Assembly: GCA_023213395.1 (NCBI GenBank)
Contig: CM041465.1
Span: 196,361,741 to 196,425,740 of the forward strand
DNA: 64,000 bases
Origin: Cycas panzhihuaensis
Lineage: Eukaryota > Cycadophyta
Direction of reading: 5' to 3'
The notes under the pieces: generated by a model
What the model saw: the letters and a program-made list of their open reading frames with translations, nothing else
Databases searched by the model: none
Told to the model about the DNA's origin: nothing
Shown here: piece after piece, positions 33,201-45,925 of the stretch
Numbering within the stretch: position 1 is the first letter of the stretch
Layout of the letters: every line of letters begins with the position of its first letter
Made by a program: the position numbers and the translations under genes

Positions 33201-33628
33201 GCAAATGAATGACCAAACCTTGTGCAGGATGAGAAAGGGGGTGCGTCCTCCTGTAGGGGAACTCAACAACTCTCCATGGTGGACTCAGAGACGAAGGAGG
33301 CATGATGGGAGAGGAAGATGTGGCCAAAAAGCATGGAACAAGCTAAAGATCATGAAGATCAGGCTACGAAAGCCCGTGAGTACCCATAATCAAGGGAGAA
33401 ATCGCTGTGGGAGTTGTATATTGCCATTGGACTGGAGTCCTAGTCATCATAGGCAAAATATCACACACAAGCAAGAGATCAAGCAAGCAACTCAAACAGC
33501 CAGACAATCATTCAATCATTACGCATCTCAATAATCAAAGAAAATGCGATAAAGTGAAAGGAAAAGAAAATATACCTGATCTCACCTATGTGGTGTCATC
33601 CTAATCCATTCCCGGAAGCTGAGAAACA
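30257..33628 (-). repeat. Main part of the 3' LTR of element C
   Basis: It resumes after B with GGATACTAAGGCC and ends GAGAAACA next to the polypurine tract. The first 330 bp matches the surviving part of the right LTR (45575-45907). It differs from the A-family LTR, apart from short end motifs (TGTTTC). I see no coding region inside; the longest frames (31195-31689, 31898-32179) lack motifs. Confidence 0.88.
32896..32931. repeat. 14-bp perfect inverted repeat in the C LTR
   Basis: The arm CGCTAATATATTCA (32896-32909) is repeated in reverse complement at 32918-32931 with an 8-base spacer. A similar but weaker palindrome (TATTCGCAGTGCCGCGAATA, 35699-35718) lies in the intron 1 equivalent of C's PMD gene. 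Confidence 0.85.
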
Positions 33629-33640
33629 TTGCCCCCTTGG
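33629..33640 (-). other. Polypurine tract of element C
   Basis: CCAAGGGGGCAA on the reverse strand, directly before the LTR start TGTTTCTC. It matches the D tract except for the last base. Confidence 0.85.
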
Positions 33641-34365
33641 CAGCAAAACCTCATCGCTCGAAAGCGTCAGACAATGGTGAATGCTGCCAACACAAACTCA
33701 CGAGTAGAAACGCGTCTAAAGTTAATGTGTCGGTGATCAAAGGAGGTAACACGTGTTGCGACAGATCACATGGACGGGAAACATGTGTTTGGGGGAGGAA
33801 TGAGAGACATAGCTCAATCAAACCTTGAGGTACAGAGCCCTAGGCCCAAAACACACATGAAGTGAGGGCGAGGCGACCTGGGGGATGCCCAAGGTAGCAC
33901 CTATGCGGGTAGTATGACCCTGAAAAATGAGGTGGGATAGGGATCCTGGAGAAAAACCAAAAGAATAAGAGAGAGGAGGAAATGAGGGAGTGCCTCATCA
34001 CTCTGATATATAACAAAACTAAGTAAAAAATACAATAAAAATTGGATCATGGATGATACAGAAATCAAACTAGAAGATGGGGTCTCAGTCACCGTAGTTT
34101 ATCCTCATCACTAGCCTCTTTTCAGAGGTAAAAGAGTGATAAAAGGAGAAGGGTGGTTGTTTAAAGATCTTTGGGAGGAGCCAACTTGCTAGGTTGCCAC
34201 GGGGGGGTCGCCTAAGAGCAGGAGACGATGCTCGAGAATGAGGCAAACTAAGCCATCTGCCTCGGTATTCTAATCGCAAGGGATGTATCAGATGTCTACT
34301 GAAGGGAAAGAAGACAAGAGAGACCTAGCGGTCGATGCAAGGGACCTCAGTCGGGGACAAAGGAC
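33641..34365 (-). other. 3' untranslated internal segment of element C
   Basis: Homologous at its left end to the segment before the polypurine tract in A and D (AAAACCTCATCGCTCGAAAGCG). The rest has no gene that I recognise. C lacks the long TATA-like run present in A, B and D. Confidence 0.55.
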
Positions 34366-34620
34366 TCAGTAAACTTGAGTCAATTGCAACACTACGACTT
34401 GAGAATCGCAATGGAGAATAATAGGACCATGATAGAAGCAAAGTGCGTCAATGAGGGCTTCAATGATGGCAGTATACTCCACTTCATTGTTTGTGGCTTC
34501 AAGCAAGTATATCCCAGAACGCATGAGATCATGCCCAGAGGGATCATGAATGATCCAAGCAGCCGTGGAGGGTCTTAAGTTGCCATGACTACCGCCATCA
34601 GTGTAGATGAGGAGAACCAT
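34366..34620 (-). pseudogene. Archaeal-type RNase H of element C (truncated)
   Basis: It starts at the ATG at 34620 with VLLIYTDGGSHGN, then ATNNEVEYTAIIEAL and HCDSQVVVLQLTQVY. The three first active-site acids (TDGG, NNEVEY, CDSQ) are kept. A stop after QVY at 34366 removes the C-terminal part and the last conserved Asp. A long hydrophobic in-frame extension upstream (to 34731) is probably untranslated sequence, because A and D begin at the equivalent ATG. It confirms that RNase H sits next to the 3' LTR even in the diverged C element. Confidence 0.85.
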
Positions 34621-35365
34621 GGCATAGAAGGAGAGATGGAACTTGTAAAGAATAAATAGGAAATACATAAGGGTAAAAAGGAAATATATAAGGTGGAAGG
34701 AAAGGAGGGGCAACAAAGCTCGACTTCTCACGATAACTTGAAAGGCCGACCATAGGAGGATAGGAAAGCCCTACAAGTAGGCTACCAGGTTCATGGAGGG
34801 CTTGACCTACGGAAGGAGAACAGCCATCGGGGAAGCAAGCTTGCTAATTGGGGTTACAAGGTTGGTACAGGACCAACGAGGAAGCTCAAACAAGGGGGAG
34901 GCCCTCATTAGGAGATCCAATGAGCTAAAATGATCACAAAAATGGGCCCAACACACCAAACGAGTCTATGGAGTAAAAACACCAATAGCATCTTGAGTGG
35001 TTGGAGAAATGGGGAAAAAGGCTCACATAAAAGCCAAAAAAGGGCGTCATAAATGCGTGAGTCAACTAGAAAAAAGAGCGTTTGGAGGTGGAACTGAGCC
35101 GGGGCTCTGAAGGGACTAAGGACGAACTTGAAAAGACGATCCAGGCGGGTCTTTTAGGATGGAGAAAGGACGTGATGCCCCGAGCAACCTTACTAATAAA
35201 AGGGGGATGGAAGGCCAAAAATGGAATTCATTTTCACACCTTACCGATCGATTAAGGAGAAACACCCTTCTGCACCCCCATTCACCACCCCGTCGCATAC
35301 CTCGTGGAGGAGATCCAACTATTGGATCATTGCATGGAGGCAACCAATAGGACTAGGACTGAGGG

Positions 35366-37670
35366 ATGGCACTGATCAGGTTAGATCCAGTACACCGATT
35401 TGGACCTTGACCTTAATTTTTAGCAATTTTCATTTAATGCTATTAAATGCTAGGTAGGGCCCCATATGGGCAATTTTAGGGCTACTGGAACCAATTTGAG
35501 GATTCAGAAGGGGTTGGACCAAGGCATTAGGGAGCCTTGGTCCCAATGGACTGGGTGTGGTCCACCAAAAATGAAAATTTTTATTTTAATTTTTGTATTT
35601 TTTAAATTTAGCTAGGTCTATCTCGACCCCATGAACATATTTGTGGTGTCGCAGACATCCCAGCGGGGCAAAGTAAAATATCCATAGGGCCTGCAATGTA
35701 TTCGCAGTGCCGCGAATATATTAGCGAGGCCAGGGCTAAAAGGGGAAAAAAAGAAAATCACTTAGTTTTCTAGCTCTTTTTTTTTAGGATTATTGTAGTC
35801 TGTTGATCTGGGGGAGGGCCTGACTAACAGGAGAGGTTGAATGACTATGGTTGTTTTGGATGCTTTGCAGCTTGTTATCGCGGTCGATAACCATGAAAAC
35901 CGAGGTTCACCTATGGTAGGATTTGTCGCACTGATGGATAGACGCCAGAGGGTGATCTTGAGGAGGCGCGGGCTACTGAAGCTCATTCAGATGCCCTAGT
36001 ACGCTTCGGATCAGGTCCTTATGCTGGACATTATATCACACTAGGACCGACAAAGACATGTTTTCCATCTCCCACTAGTGGGGGGATGTCACGATCACTC
36101 CTAGTGACGTTCAAAGGATTTTGGGAGTCCCAGGTAGCGGCGCACCAATAGTGTTGGGGACCTTGCCCAACACGGATGCAACTCACTACGAGGCGGCTTT
36201 ATTTTTCACTGGTAGGGGTTTTTGGGCCTAGAGGGGCATTGCACTCAGAGTTATTGTCATGTCTAACATTCCTCCTATGAGGAAATTGATTATACTTGCT
36301 CTTCTGTTATGGATTTCCCAGAAACAGAACTACATGGAGGTTCCTGGTGGCTGGATGACTACCATCAGGGGGTGCAACGAAGGGGAGTGCTTTGATTGGG
36401 CTACTTTGATAATAGCCAATCTTACAGTGCAGTTGGACTAGATCTGGGTGATGGGGCAAGGACTCTCATTTTTCTCTCTACTTTAATGATGGTTTTTTGA
36501 CCACTTTAGATGAGTGGCACCAACAACAGGGCCTCAGCCTATAGCAGCTACTGCTCCCATGATCCACAGGTGGCAGACGCGCTTCTGGAGTGCAGGGGAG
36601 CAAGCTCATGTCAGGCGGTCAGTAGTTGGCACTTCTCTTTACCTCCTCACAATGGAGGAGTATGTGAGGGATCCCTACCATGTCATGTATTGGGCGAGCG
36701 ACGCAGAGGAGGGAGAGGCAGGAGGGGCCCTAAGAGAGGAGCCAGGAGACAAGGAGAGAGACAGAGCCATTACTGATGACCTAGAGGAGGATGCAACACT
36801 AGCAATTGCCACAGAGGCGGTCTTAGCTGCAAGAGGAGAGAGGATCCTTGGAACAGAGGAGGTCGAGGGAGGTGATGCACCAGCCGCTTTGGGGGAGCCA
36901 AAAGTAGGGGAGGCATCAGTTGCAATTGAGGGTGCGGCAGCTAGAGAGACGCGGGGCATCCCAGGAGATGAGATCTCCCCTTTTTCCTTAGCTTTGGCAT
37001 TTGATTGACATTACTTCTTATAGAATTTATTTGATATGCTTTATGTATTTTAGATGTCAATAAACTTCGCATATACCCCACACTAACACTTTGATATACA
37101 TGGCTGGCAGGTGGAGAGGATATGGGAGAGTTGGTTAGGCAGATGGTAGCAGAGCTCTTCCCACGAGTATATAATGAGGGGCAACCTCCTATCATAGACA
37201 GTGGAGAGCCAGGATCAACAAGGCACCACATAGTGGCATTTTCTCCTCTTGTACAGGTACGAGATATGTGCACTGCGGAGGCCCAAGAGCACCAGGCGAG
37301 AGAGGACCAACTACGAGCTTGGGTGCAGGTGCTGGAGGCCCAGAGAGGGGGAGCAGGAGATGTTGGTGGCAACATGCCATGCTCGAGGAGTGGCACCGCA
37401 GGGCAGAGAGTCAGCTAGCGCCCACCTTTGAAGACAGAGACCGAGAGCTAGGGGAGAGGGACCGACTACAAGAGCGATACGATCGACTGGTTGACTAGAT
37501 GGCCGCTCGATCCTCGCACAATAGGACTCATACAGTGACGCCAACCCAACGAAGAGCGAGGGATGAGGAGAATGAGGCTGGGACCTCACAGAGGAGGAGG
37601 AGGAGGAGCCTAGGAGGGATGTGGTCGCCAGGCGAGGGAGTTGGCAGGCTAGGAGGAGATACGCTATGAG
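35366..37670 (+). pseudogene. PMD gene of element C, opposite to the element
   Basis: Homologous to the reverse-strand genes of A and D. Exon 1 begins at ATGGCACTGATCAG (35366-35379), followed by a GTTAGA donor. Exon 2 starts after the acceptor GCTTTGCAG (ends 35870) with VIAVDNHENRGSP; HVFHLP and then WISQKQNYMEVPGGW are readable but broken by stops and shifts. The open frame 36514-37008 keeps MIHRWQTRFW and an acidic Glu-rich linker. Exon 3 starts after ATGGCTGGCAG (ends 37111) with MGELVRQMVAELFPRVYNEGQPP and AREDQLRAWVQVLEAQ. The intron 2 donor is no longer clear. All three exons persist, so the gene predates the split of the C and A/D families. Confidence 0.78.
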
Positions 37671-38504
37671 GACACCATATCCTTACAAGGTCATAGTATC
37701 ATAGATTTTGATGAGAGGAAAGCTTTGGATCTCCAGGGGTATCCATACCACATGTATATGATTGTACCCCCTATAAGGAATCTGGCTTCCTCGGGAACGT
37801 TGTGCCAACACATTTTGTACTATTAATGATCATTTACATATATAGACGGGGCCACATTGGTACCCCATTTTGATACACATTGCTCATTACTTTGATTGTA
37901 GTTACTTGCTTTGGTTATGGTTATGAGTATGGATGCACAGATGCACAAATGGTTGTATAAATGTGTACTAGATTGATTTTATTGTGCATGACATTATACA
38001 CTCTCTTTACATGATATGGTACTCGCACCAAGCACACACGATCACCTCTATACATTAGGTAGTCTCTCGTGGCTCAAGGGCGAGGGATCATGTTTCCCTC
38101 TAAAGGAAAATAGCGAACCAACATAAAAGAGAACAAGAGCAGATACAGATACCCTGGGAGCCACAAAGATCTATCTCTAGAAGCCTTCCCTGGGCAACAA
38201 CCCATGCTCGAAAGTGGGTAGTGTTGCTTCCCAAAGAAGGAGCCAAACACGAGTTGTGGAAACGTGCCCCTGTCGTAACATGTTTGCCACCACTCACACA
38301 TTAAACGAAGGGTCCCGTTTGTCGAGGAGATGCATGACACCTTCAATAAGGAATGTAGCCATCCTCCAACACATAGAGCTGCTAGAGACTCAAATGCATG
38401 TTGTGCCCCTTAGTAAAGGTCACCAATGTTGCATTCGAGAGAGTAGTTTAAGCTCATTTTGGAGCGATGGGTGAGCTTCCTTTCTACTCAGAAGAAGAAA
38501 GAAA
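37671..38504. other. Spacer between PMD gene and integrase of C
   Basis: No gene. It corresponds to the post-integrase spacer of A and D, but has diverged. I could not recognise the conserved hairpin of A, B and D with confidence. Confidence 0.55.
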
Positions 38505-39710
38505 TCAGCTATAGAATTTCTTTAAGAACTTGTCATTTACGGCTTTGTCGAATTCGAGCCCCTCCAACGTGGCTATCCTATAGGCGCCATTGTCGAGGCT
38601 CTCAAGAATGACAAAAGGGCCCACCCATTTGGGGCCAAATTTAGACAAGTGACCGTAGAGGTACTCTAACTTGAGGAATTGATCCACGAGATGCAAGGAA
38701 CAAGGGCTTAAACACTTATTGTATGTCCTTCGTGCCCTAGCCTTGGAGACGAGGTTGGCTTGGTATGCATCCAAGCATTTCTTGTCCAAGGCTTCCAAAT
38801 CGAGGAGGCAGGCCTGGCAACGCCATTTCTTGTCAACAAAATCTTTAAGGGACACCCTTAAAGATGGGATCTCAACTTCCAAGGATAACACTGCTTCGGT
38901 TTTGTACACCAAAGAGAACAGAGTCATCCTTGTAGCGGTGCGGATGGAGGTGCGGTAAGCCCACAAAGCCGAGTGGAGTTGAATATGCCAATCCTTTTGA
39001 GATTGGGTAACTATCTTCTTCAAGATGTTGATAAGGGTCTTGTTGAATGATTCTATTTGGCCATTGGCCTGGGTGTAATAAACAGACGACGTCTTGTGAG
39101 AAATCTTAAATTTCTCGCAAAGCTCGTCCATTTCTTTGTTACAAAAGGGAATGGTGTTATCTGTGATTAGGAGATTCGAGACTTTGAATCAACAGATAAT
39201 GTGCTAATAAACAAAGATGGCAACTATTTTGTCGGTTGTAGATGACAACGAAATTGCTTCAACCCATTTGGTGATGTATTCAGTTACGGTTAGGATGAAT
39301 TTGTGCTGGGTTGAAGAGGGTGGAGTGATAGCCCCAATAAGATCCAATCCCCTTTAAGAGAAAGGCCACAATGATACGATGGGGTAAAGTGCCTTAGAAG
39401 GCATTTGGATAACGTTGGCGTGCTTTTGGCACTTGCAACAATGTTGCGCATAGACATGGGCATCCTTGAATAAGGATGGCCAATAATATCCCATGTGAAG
39501 AATCCTTTCGGCCATGGATTGGCCCCCAAACTAACCTCCACAAGTGCTGTTATGGCATTCGTGGAGGATTTGATTGGTCTCTTCAGGATTGATGCAACGG
39601 AGGAGAACTCCATTGAATGACCACTTGTGCAATACATCCTGCATGAGGAAGTATTGCTTGGCGATCGCCCTAATACGTGACTTCACTTTGTTGCTGGTAT
39701 TAGAAGGGTA
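38505..39710 (-). pseudogene. Integrase of element C
   Basis: The last 208 codons (39131-38505) are open and contain MDELCEKFKIS, QIESFNKTLI with the catalytic Glu, and the C-terminal LSKFGPKWVGPFVILE (GPF motif). Upstream, GYYWPSLFKDAH and C-x2-C (CCKC) mark the zinc domain near 39510-39410, and DLIGAI and LITDN carry the two Asp residues. Several stops and frameshifts lie between 39130 and 39640. It is inactive. Confidence 0.88.
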
Positions 39711-41169
39711 TTGCTATCGGGTAAGATATTGTATAATGTCCCCATACCACTCGCTATTGGCTAATGGGTGCGGGGATGAATCCTAAAGGACTAAAATAAG
39801 TTCATCCGACAATGAATTGTTAACCGAAAGGGTGACAGTGTTAGGAATGGGGGCGTCGGCTAGTTGCTCCACGACTACCATCCCTTTCTTGGATTTCCTG
39901 TTGATGATTTGGAGGTCGTATTCTTAGAGGAGGATGGCGCATTTACCTACCCTTCCCGTCAAATCTAACCAAGTCAAGAGATACCTCAACAGATTAAATT
40001 GGACGATCACATGAGTGGTATTACCTAGAAGGTAGTGCTTAAACTTCTTGACGGCGTGCACCAAGGCTAGGCATTCCTTTTCGGTGGGAGGATAGTCCAA
40101 TATGTCGCTACTAGCATGCGACTGATGAAGTAGATGGTCCTCTCAGTCTTATAATCATCTTCTTGGGCTAGAATGGCTGCCAAGATTTGTTGGTTGCCGA
40201 GGTATACAGGATGAATGGGCAGTCGAAGAGAGGGGGTGCCAACACGGGAGTGGATACAAGGGCTCTTTTGAGCTCTTGGAATGCTTCCTGGGCCTTAGGA
40301 GACCATACAAACGAGGCTTCCTTCTTCAACATGTTGGTTAAGGGTTTGGCATTTATGGCGAAATCCGCCAAAAAGTGCTCAAGAATCCTAATCTCCCCAA
40401 GAATGACTTGATTTGTCATTGCGTCCTTGGGGGAGGCATATCAATGATGGCTTTAACTTTGTTGGGGTCAATTTGGATCCCTTGTTTGGAGATAAGGAAA
40501 CCTAAAAGCTTGTTAGCCGTCACTACGAAGACACATTTGAGGGGGTTTAAGCTGACATGATATTTACGACACCTTGCAAAAATAGCACGAAGGTCCACAG
40601 GATGGGAGGCTCTCTTGCGAGAGAGGCCTATCATATCATCCATAAAGACTTCGAGGGTCTCGTTTATGAGATCATGAAAGATGAACTGCATTTCCCTTTG
40701 GTAAGTGGCACCTGTATTTTTCAAACCGAAAGGGCATGGCCTTGTAGGTGAATATTCCTCACGGCATAGTGAAGGCCATTATGTGACGATCTTCAAGAGA
40801 TATCTAAATTTGGTTATACCTAGAAAAGTTGTCCATCAAGGACATGACTTCAAAACCTACCATTCGATCAATAATTTGATCAATGAATAGTAGGGGGGAG
40901 TTGTCCTTGGGACAAGCGTTGTTAATATCTCGAAAGTCTATGCAGATTCTAACTGTCCCGTTCTTCTTAACAATGGGCACGATGTTGGAGACCCACATGA
41001 GGTAGTCAATGGAGGTGATGAGTCCGGCGTCCAAGAGCTTCTCAACTTCCATCTTAGAAGCTACTGAAAGTTTAGGGTGTAATGGGCATTGTTTTTGGCA
41101 CACAGGGCGAGCACCTAGAACAGCGGTGAGATTGCGGGTAACAATGGAGGGATCTATACCCCTCATATC
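39711..41169 (-). pseudogene. Reverse transcriptase and Ty3-type RNase H of element C
   Basis: RT motifs: ICIDFRDINNACPKDN (near 40950-40900), MSLMDNFSRYNQ with the first catalytic Asp, then GLKNTGATYQREM and VFMDDM with the catalytic Asp pair near 40640. A stop follows NQI at 40804 and another follows PPRTQ at 40416. RNase H follows with FILYTSATN, in which the expected first catalytic Asp is absent, as in A and D. The order and spacing equal those of D. Confidence 0.9.
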
Positions 41170-44100
41170 CTAGTAATCCCAAGCGAACACGTCCCAGAAT
41201 TCTTGGAATAAAAGGGTGTATTCCTCTATTTCTTGAGGGGAACACTCCATCTTGACCTTCATGACCTTACCTAGGGTAGGGAAGATATCCTTGGTTGCCC
41301 CCATGTACATGGCGTTCCCTTCCTTAAAGTGAAGAGAGGCTTGGTCAATCGAGGGGGGAGGAAGAGTGTCTGGTTGGTTTGGGTCAATAAGGGGCGACCC
41401 TAGAGCTAAGCATTTACGAAAAGCAAGTCTATGGTGACCAAAAGGCAGGTTGGGTATGGAACCCGCTAAGTGCTCCAATAAAGCCTCATCATTCTCGAAG
41501 CAATCTATCCCATGGATAGTCTTGCTTGATGAGGGTGGAGGATGAGGTGGTGAAGGGGTGACGGGTCCATAATGGTCAATCCACCAATCCATGTACCCAG
41601 GAGACTCCTCGAAGGAGTTGGAGGATATCCTCCTATGCTGCATCTTGGCTTGCAGAGGTGGGAGTTGACTAGGATTGGAATCACAAATTATGGACTCGTC
41701 ATGGGAAGAAGGAGACTCCTTGTCCTTGTTGTCTATAGAGGATGGCGAGGATTGGGGTATAAGAGATAGCTAGACAGGCTGGGAGCTCATGCATGTGAAA
41801 AGATCAATGGTGTGTGGATCTCTAAACTAGACAAGGGGAATAAAATCCTTGTATGAGGCCCTAAGTCAGGGCATAGGGCTCTGAGGAAGATAAACAAGGT
41901 GCCCCCTTCGCACGTTGAGGAGAGATATGGTACAAGGAAGATCCTCATGCTCGTTGTTGGACTTGTGGTCGCTCATAATGATGAGGTACCCATAACTCCC
42001 AACGCTAATAGGGGCAAAATGAATGAGATTAGAGGAGGAAGGAAGTACCCCTCCTACAAACTGGGTGCCTTGGGCACCAATGGGATAGGCAGTCAATGTA
42101 GGGGATGGATCCACAACCTCGTGGGTTGATCCAAAGGCTACCTAACAAGGATGATGAGATGATCGGGTAGGAAGCGACTCACAAAGAACAACCTTTATTT
42201 GCCCTTCATGGGCAAACTTGAGCTGCCCCCATCGGGATGAGAAGATGGCTTCCATCTAATCAAGCCAAGGGCATCCCAACAAGAGATTGTAGTCCACATC
42301 TATGTCGAGGACCATGATGTCTGTTAGGACAGTCTTCTCTTCTAGGGTAAGGGGAATCGATATGGTTCCCAAGGGTGCCTTTTCGCTACCATCGTAGCCT
42401 TGGCACCTCCATGTGACCAGTTTGAGGGCTACTAACCCTCGCTCTTCCACCATGCAAACAGGCATGGAATTAACTGAGGAACCATTGTCCACAACGGTCA
42501 TCTTTAAGGTGCAATCAGGGGTCTCTATGGTGATGGTGAAAGGGTAATGCATTTGGCGTTCCCTTTCATTGGTTGGAGGGAGGTCCTCGAGGTTGAAAGT
42601 GATGAGGGGTACCTCGTCCTAGGTGGTGCCCACTGAATGGATTAGGGCATCGCTATGACCCAAGGCCTCCAAAAGGAGGGTGTGTTGCTTGGGGAAACTA
42701 CGCATGATGTCCATCATAGACATTCCTGCAGCTACGATATGGAGTTCGTCAATGATTGAGAAGGGCTTCCCCTTCTCGGTAGGTTGGGGAAGCACCCTTC
42801 AGAAATCATAACATCCAGGGTAGACAGGAATAGTTTTGGGGATCATGGGGATCTCTGTAGGCAAATTATCCGCAGGAGAGTTTTGTTGGGAGGTGGAGGC
42901 TTCAATGACCTCTCTAGTTGCTTGAGACCTTGTAACCAGGTACAAGGGGGTAGTCTCAAGCATTTGGATGATTCTCTTTCCCTTATTTTGGGACTAAGAG
43001 GAAGAGGATGGCTGAGAATGAAGGCTCCGGGTCGAGGACAATTCCCTTGCCCCCTTCCCCTTTGCTTGGTCAGGAAGTGGGTTGGGGGATCGTTCCTTAT
43101 TCCCCGCCCTTCCGTTATGGGTGGAGCGATCACATTCCCCATGGTCGGGGAAAGGATCTCTATGCACGGGCTAGTCCAAATTGGGCTTGGAAGCCTGTTT
43201 GGGGGAGGCATCACGTTGTAGAGCGAGATCGGGATGTTATGTCCAACGCTGCGAATCGTCGTGGAGGCATTCTCCATGAGCAGAACACCATTTCTTCTCA
43301 AGGGGAGGCTATGCCTTCCTTCCTTGAGAAGTTTGAGCATTCCCACCTTTAGGTGGTGCGGTTTGAGATGCGTGATGAACGGGTCTATGGGCATCAGAAG
43401 AAGGTTGAGATGGTTGGAGTTTTAGCTCCTTCATCATACGTTCAAATGAGCGTATAACCGAGGTCAAAGGGTCCAAGGTCCTATTGGCTGTGCTGGTAGG
43501 GGGCCTTGGAGGTTGCTGGGGTCTTTGATCGTGTGACAAAGGGGGTGACTTGCATTGTTGCGACGACCTTAAAGGCTTTTTGAGACCTGTTTGGATTTCA
43601 ATGGCCTCGAGTTCCAAGCACTTCGCTATGGCAGAATCGCATGTCATCACCCCCATCTTGAGGACTTCGACATGGACTTCAGGTCAAAGGGCATTCACGA
43701 AGATATCCCTCTTAAGCTCTTCAGGCAATGTAGCCTTCATAGAGTGGAGAAGGTCATGGAAGTGCCTAACAAAGTTGCGATTCATTTCATCGTGACCTTG
43801 TTTGAGAGAGAGTAGGCTTTGACCCCACTCTCAAACGGGCGAGCTACATCAAAATAATTGAGGAACTCATCCACAAGTTATTGGAAGGTGTGAATGGAGT
43901 GAGCAGGGAGACGATAAAACCATTTCATGGCATCTCCTTGCAAAGAGTAGGGAAAAAATTTCATGAGGATGTGATCGTAGGACCAATAATCTATGCACGC
44001 CATAGTGAAGCTCTTGATGTGCTCAGTAGGGTCCTGTGATGAGGTACTGTTAAATTTAGACACCTCAGAAGGGTGAGGCGACAGGTTGGCCCTAAAAGCC

Positions 44101-45358
44101 TCAATTGAAAGCGGGGTTGACCTATAGTCAATGAAGGGACGAGTCCCTGGTTGAGCCAAAGGGTCAACTTCAGGCAAGGGAGGAGGCAGATACAAATATC
44201 CAGCTCTCCCTTGAGGGGTTTGGGCATATGAGGAATAAGGATTCCCACCTGCTTGGTGGGAGGGAAATGCCCCCATTTGTGGGTAGGTTGGATAGGAAGA
44301 AAGTGGGTGGGAAGACCTCATCCTACCTTGAGGGTATGCCCCTTGTTAAGGTGGCACATGAGAGTAAGGGTCGTGAGGGGGAACGGATCCCCCTCAGGAA
44401 GGTGCCATGTATAGAGTCGTACACGAGGACAATGAAGGAGGATGAAGTTCAGGGTTTTGTCTATATGGGCCACCTGTGGGAGGCGCAACTCCATAAGGGT
44501 GGAGAGAATCCACCCCATAGATTGGGAGGGGGTTTGCCACTCCATGCTCCCATGGTTGAGAGGTATACACTAGGGGTATGTAGAGGGAAGGATTCGCAGG
44601 TTGTGGATGAGGGCACACGGGGACGGGTCCCATGTGGCCTAAAGGATGAGGGTGCAGGGGTATCTTTGATCGCACCAAAGGGGTATGAGCCATGGTAGGT
44701 TGTGGCATGGTCGTTTGGCTTAGGAGGGGCATGTTTAACTCGATCTAGGATATGGGCATGCCTTGGGGTACCCCTTCGTCATGAGGGGTATGTGAAGATG
44801 AAGGGACGATAGGAACGGGTCATATCGTTGATGCAGGTGAGGGTTGAGAAGATAGAGGAGGTGCGGATATAGATGAGGGTGGAGTAATCCTACGAAGAAG
44901 GCCATCTAACCACTTGGGAGGTGGTTCGGTGCTCGCAACTCCAAAGCATTGTCGCAATGCCTCAACTACGTCCATGGGAGCCCAGCCTACTCGTACGAGG
45001 TGGATGGCTCCTCGTGTGGGGTGGGGCCCATGGATTCATCCTCATGGGATCTTTCACCGGGGTGAAGGCACTCCATGGAGGAGGATCCGCCTACGTTGTG
45101 CATAGGGAACGAACGAAATTCTGGATGTCCTTGTCCATCCAAGTAGAAGATAGGATCCTTGCCTTCTTGGGTAGGATCTTGAAGGGGATAAGTGGTTTGG
45201 TTTTGAGACTCAGAAACGTAGGTGTGGTATGCCCACTCTGACGGATATCCCTCCATCATCGACTCAGAATCCGACGAGGGGATGGAGGAATAAAGGGGTT
45301 CCCCTATTATAGGAGATAGGCCATGCAAGCGACGAGAAAAACATCGCATCCACGTCCT
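41170..45358 (-). pseudogene. gag-protease of element C
   Basis: Start at 45358 (MRCFSRRLHGL), matching B and D. Capsid-like block MACIDYWSYDHILMKFF near 44000. Protease TVVDNGSSVNSMP near 42500-42460, followed by DYNLLLGCPWLD. The protease active site reads D-N-G rather than the common D-T/S-G; B and D share this, so it is a feature of the family. After protease comes an acidic linker with FENDEALLEHLAGS. At the position of D's in-frame TAG (59531) C has a Tyr codon. Frames are broken in several places. Confidence 0.88.
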
Positions 45359-45500
45359 GCCCAAGTAGTGTGAGAGAAGCAAGGTAGTTTAGGAGATGGT
45401 AGGCTTGGGTTGCCTAACAAGAGAAAGGTATAAAGAAAAGAAGAAAAAGGCTAATGCTAGGAAAGGCTAGAGGGGTGCTATGACTTTTCTTATTGGTAAG

Positions 45501-45518
45501 TCCCCAGTACGGTAGCCA
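45501..45518 (-). other. Primer binding site of element C
   Basis: TGGCTACCGTACTGGGGA on the reverse strand, one base from the LTR end. It differs from the D site (TGGCAACCATACTGGGGA) at two positions. Confidence 0.78.
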
Positions 45519-45519
45519 G

Positions 45520-45907
45520 TGGAAGCGTGCCTATGGGGGGTCACTAAAGATAAGGTACTCTAGACGGATACTAAGGCCAATAAAAGTCTAGAGATCTTGA
45601 AAACGATTAGGATACCCTCACAAGGCGCCTGCACGTCGGAACGCAGGTTCAAGGACCTGTAAGTACACATTACCCTTTCTCTTTCCTTCAGGTAACTTTC
45701 TCGATATGTATGGGGGGAAGAAGGCATCCTCGGGTTACTGAGTAGCCTAAATAGGTCTCTCCTATCCTCGGGGGGAGAGAAGAGATGCTAAATCTCCTTT
45801 CGAAAAGGGAAACGAATGAAAGAAGAGAAGTCCCTTCGAAAAGGGTGTCTAGATGGCACCAAAACAAGCAGCAAGCAGCTTTAAATGGTCTGCTCAGAAC
45901 CTAAGGG
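45520..45907 (-). repeat. 5' LTR of element C, truncated
   Basis: It starts TGGAAGCGTGCC beside the PBS and matches 20328-20378 plus 30257-30590. The match stops after AACCTAAGGG at 45907, where copia gag sequence begins. The remaining 3 kb of the LTR is not found on the other side of the copia element. Confidence 0.9.
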
Positions 45908-45925
45908 AAAAATGAAGCAAGAATT

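Larger units (their letters stand above)
20328..45907 (-). mobile_element. Element C: older Tat-like Ty3/gypsy element, split by B
   Basis: C consists of 20328-20378 plus 30257-45907, read on the reverse strand. Order: 5' LTR fragment (45520-45907), PBS, gag, protease, RT, RNase H, integrase, forward-strand PMD gene, archaeal-type RNase H, polypurine tract, 3' LTR (20328-20378 and 30257-33628, about 3.42 kb). The internal proteins align with A and D, but the LTR is different and longer. Many stops and frameshifts are present. The 5' LTR is cut off at 45907 against a copia element. The flank GGGTA (20323-20327) is the candidate target duplication; its partner is lost. Confidence 0.9.

Noticed and set aside
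43008-43352. Forward-strand frames across C gag (42784-43352 and others)
   Set aside because: They overlap gag on the reverse strand, whose motifs are conserved with B and D.
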